Shown: in pieces, positions 5,884 to 6,388 of the stretch
How the letters are laid out: every line of letters begins with the position of its first letter
How positions within the stretch are numbered: position 1 is the first letter of the stretch
Assembly: GCA_903904275.1 (NCBI GenBank)
Contig: CAIVBX010000132.1
Location: 1 to 6,388, forward strand
Source: an uncultured Pseudomonadota bacterium
GTDB lineage: Bacteria; Pseudomonadota; Gammaproteobacteria; Methylococcales; Methylomonadaceae
DNA: 6,388 bases
Direction: 5' to 3'
The notes under the pieces: model-generated
Database searches by the model: none
Told to the model about the DNA's origin: nothing
What the model saw: the letters and a program-made list of their open reading frames with translations, nothing else
Translations under genes and position numbers: made by a program

Positions 5884-6388
5884 TTATCGTACAAATAACT
5901 CTTCGCCAAACATATCCATCAAGAAATGACGATATTTTTCAGCTTTTGCAGTTTGTAAATGTTCAAGCGGATTAAAATTATCGGTCAAAATCACACCGTC
6001 TTTGCTGCCAATTGGAAACAAACGATTTTGTAACCACGCTTGTTGCTCAATTTTTAACCGTTCGTTATGAATATCAAACGGTTGCGCTGAAGCTAGAAAA
6101 ATAAAATCATTAAAATCTTTGTTCGGTTCAGAGATAAAAGAAATTTGTTGCGGGAAAACTTGTTCCAATGTTTTGCTGACGGTATTTAACGCGCTTTGTT
6201 TGCCACTCGCAAAGGCGACAAAATTTACCGCTAAAATGCCTTGTTCTGTGAGCAAACCTTGTAATTGTTTCAACGTTTCAACAGTTAATAAATGCGCTGG
6301 TTCAGAACCACCCGTAAAACAATCGTGAATAATTAAATCGTATTTACCTGTTAATCGCCGAATTTCATAACGCGCATCACCGACAATA
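5884..6388 (-). CDS. Spermidine-synthase-like protein, C-terminal part (5' end outside window)
   Basis: The frame is open to the right edge, giving the last 167 residues. It begins IVGDARYEIRRLTGKYDLII, followed by HDCFTGGSEPAHLLTVETL and later GILAVNFVAFASG. This is the methyltransferase-like Rossmann fold of polyamine aminopropyltransferases: the GDAR Asp corresponds to the decarboxylated SAM-binding turn, and the HDCF Asp (visible residue 22) to the catalytic Asp. The usual second Asp of the D-x-x-DP loop is replaced by a TGG sequence, typical of spermidine-synthase-like proteins, some fused to membrane transporter domains, whose reaction is uncertain. It could still be a spermidine synthase or an unrelated SAM-using enzyme. 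The apparent TTG start at 6273 is not real because the homology continues upstream. It is the first visible gene of the minus-strand operon with rmlA. Confidence 0.85.
   Translation of the reverse strand, partial: IVGDARYEIRRLTGKYDLIIHDCFTGGSEPAHLLTVETLKQLQGLLTEQGILAVNFVAFASGKQSALNTVSKTLEQVFPQQISFISEPNKDFNDFIFLASAQPFDIHNERLKIEQQAWLQNRLFPIGSKDGVILTDNFNPLEHLQTAKAEKYRHFLMDMFGEELFVR

Noticed and set aside
6119..6328. Plus-strand 69-codon frame opposite the spermidine-synthase-like gene
   Set aside because: It is antisense to a recognisable conserved domain, with no supporting signals.

Overview
The window looks like chromosomal DNA of an AT-rich (estimated by eye at just under 40% GC), flagellated Gammaproteobacterium. 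The pyrophosphatase closely matches the E. coli type, the RmlA is the usual proteobacterial form, and a DUF2797 protein and a doubled chemoreceptor are present. Homologues I remember for several genes come from sulfur-oxidising Thiotrichales/Beggiatoa-like bacteria, but that placement is a guess. I see no insertion sequence, CRISPR array, tRNA or rRNA.

Layout. (1) 1-1438, minus: the N-terminal 479 residues of a soluble methyl-accepting chemotaxis protein, cut by the left edge. A good sigma-28 (FliA) promoter match lies about 50 bases upstream. (2) 1660-2929, plus: a beta-hydroxyacid dehydrogenase (glyoxylate/succinic semialdehyde reductase type), then a 110-residue membrane protein, closed by a strong terminator at 2950-2987. 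(3) 2992-3798, minus: a zinc-ribbon DUF2797 protein, convergent on that terminator. (4) 3880-4414, plus: ppa, inorganic pyrophosphatase, behind an extended -10 promoter and divergent from the DUF2797 gene. (5) 4436-6388, minus: an apparent operon of a spermidine-synthase-like protein (cut by the right edge), rmlA, and a phage-type conserved protein of unknown function whose TTG start overlaps the rmlA stop. It ends in a perfect 13-bp hairpin that includes the last codons of the last gene.

Functionally this is a mixed neighbourhood of chemotaxis, carbonyl reduction, phosphate metabolism and nucleotide-sugar synthesis, not one pathway. I do not see a defence system or other obvious new multi-gene system. 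The most informative observations are the 300-residue internal duplication of the chemoreceptor with its sigma-28 promoter, the translational coupling of an uncharacterised phage-like gene to rmlA, and the compact overlapping signals (the terminator inside a coding end and possible overlapping divergent promoters).
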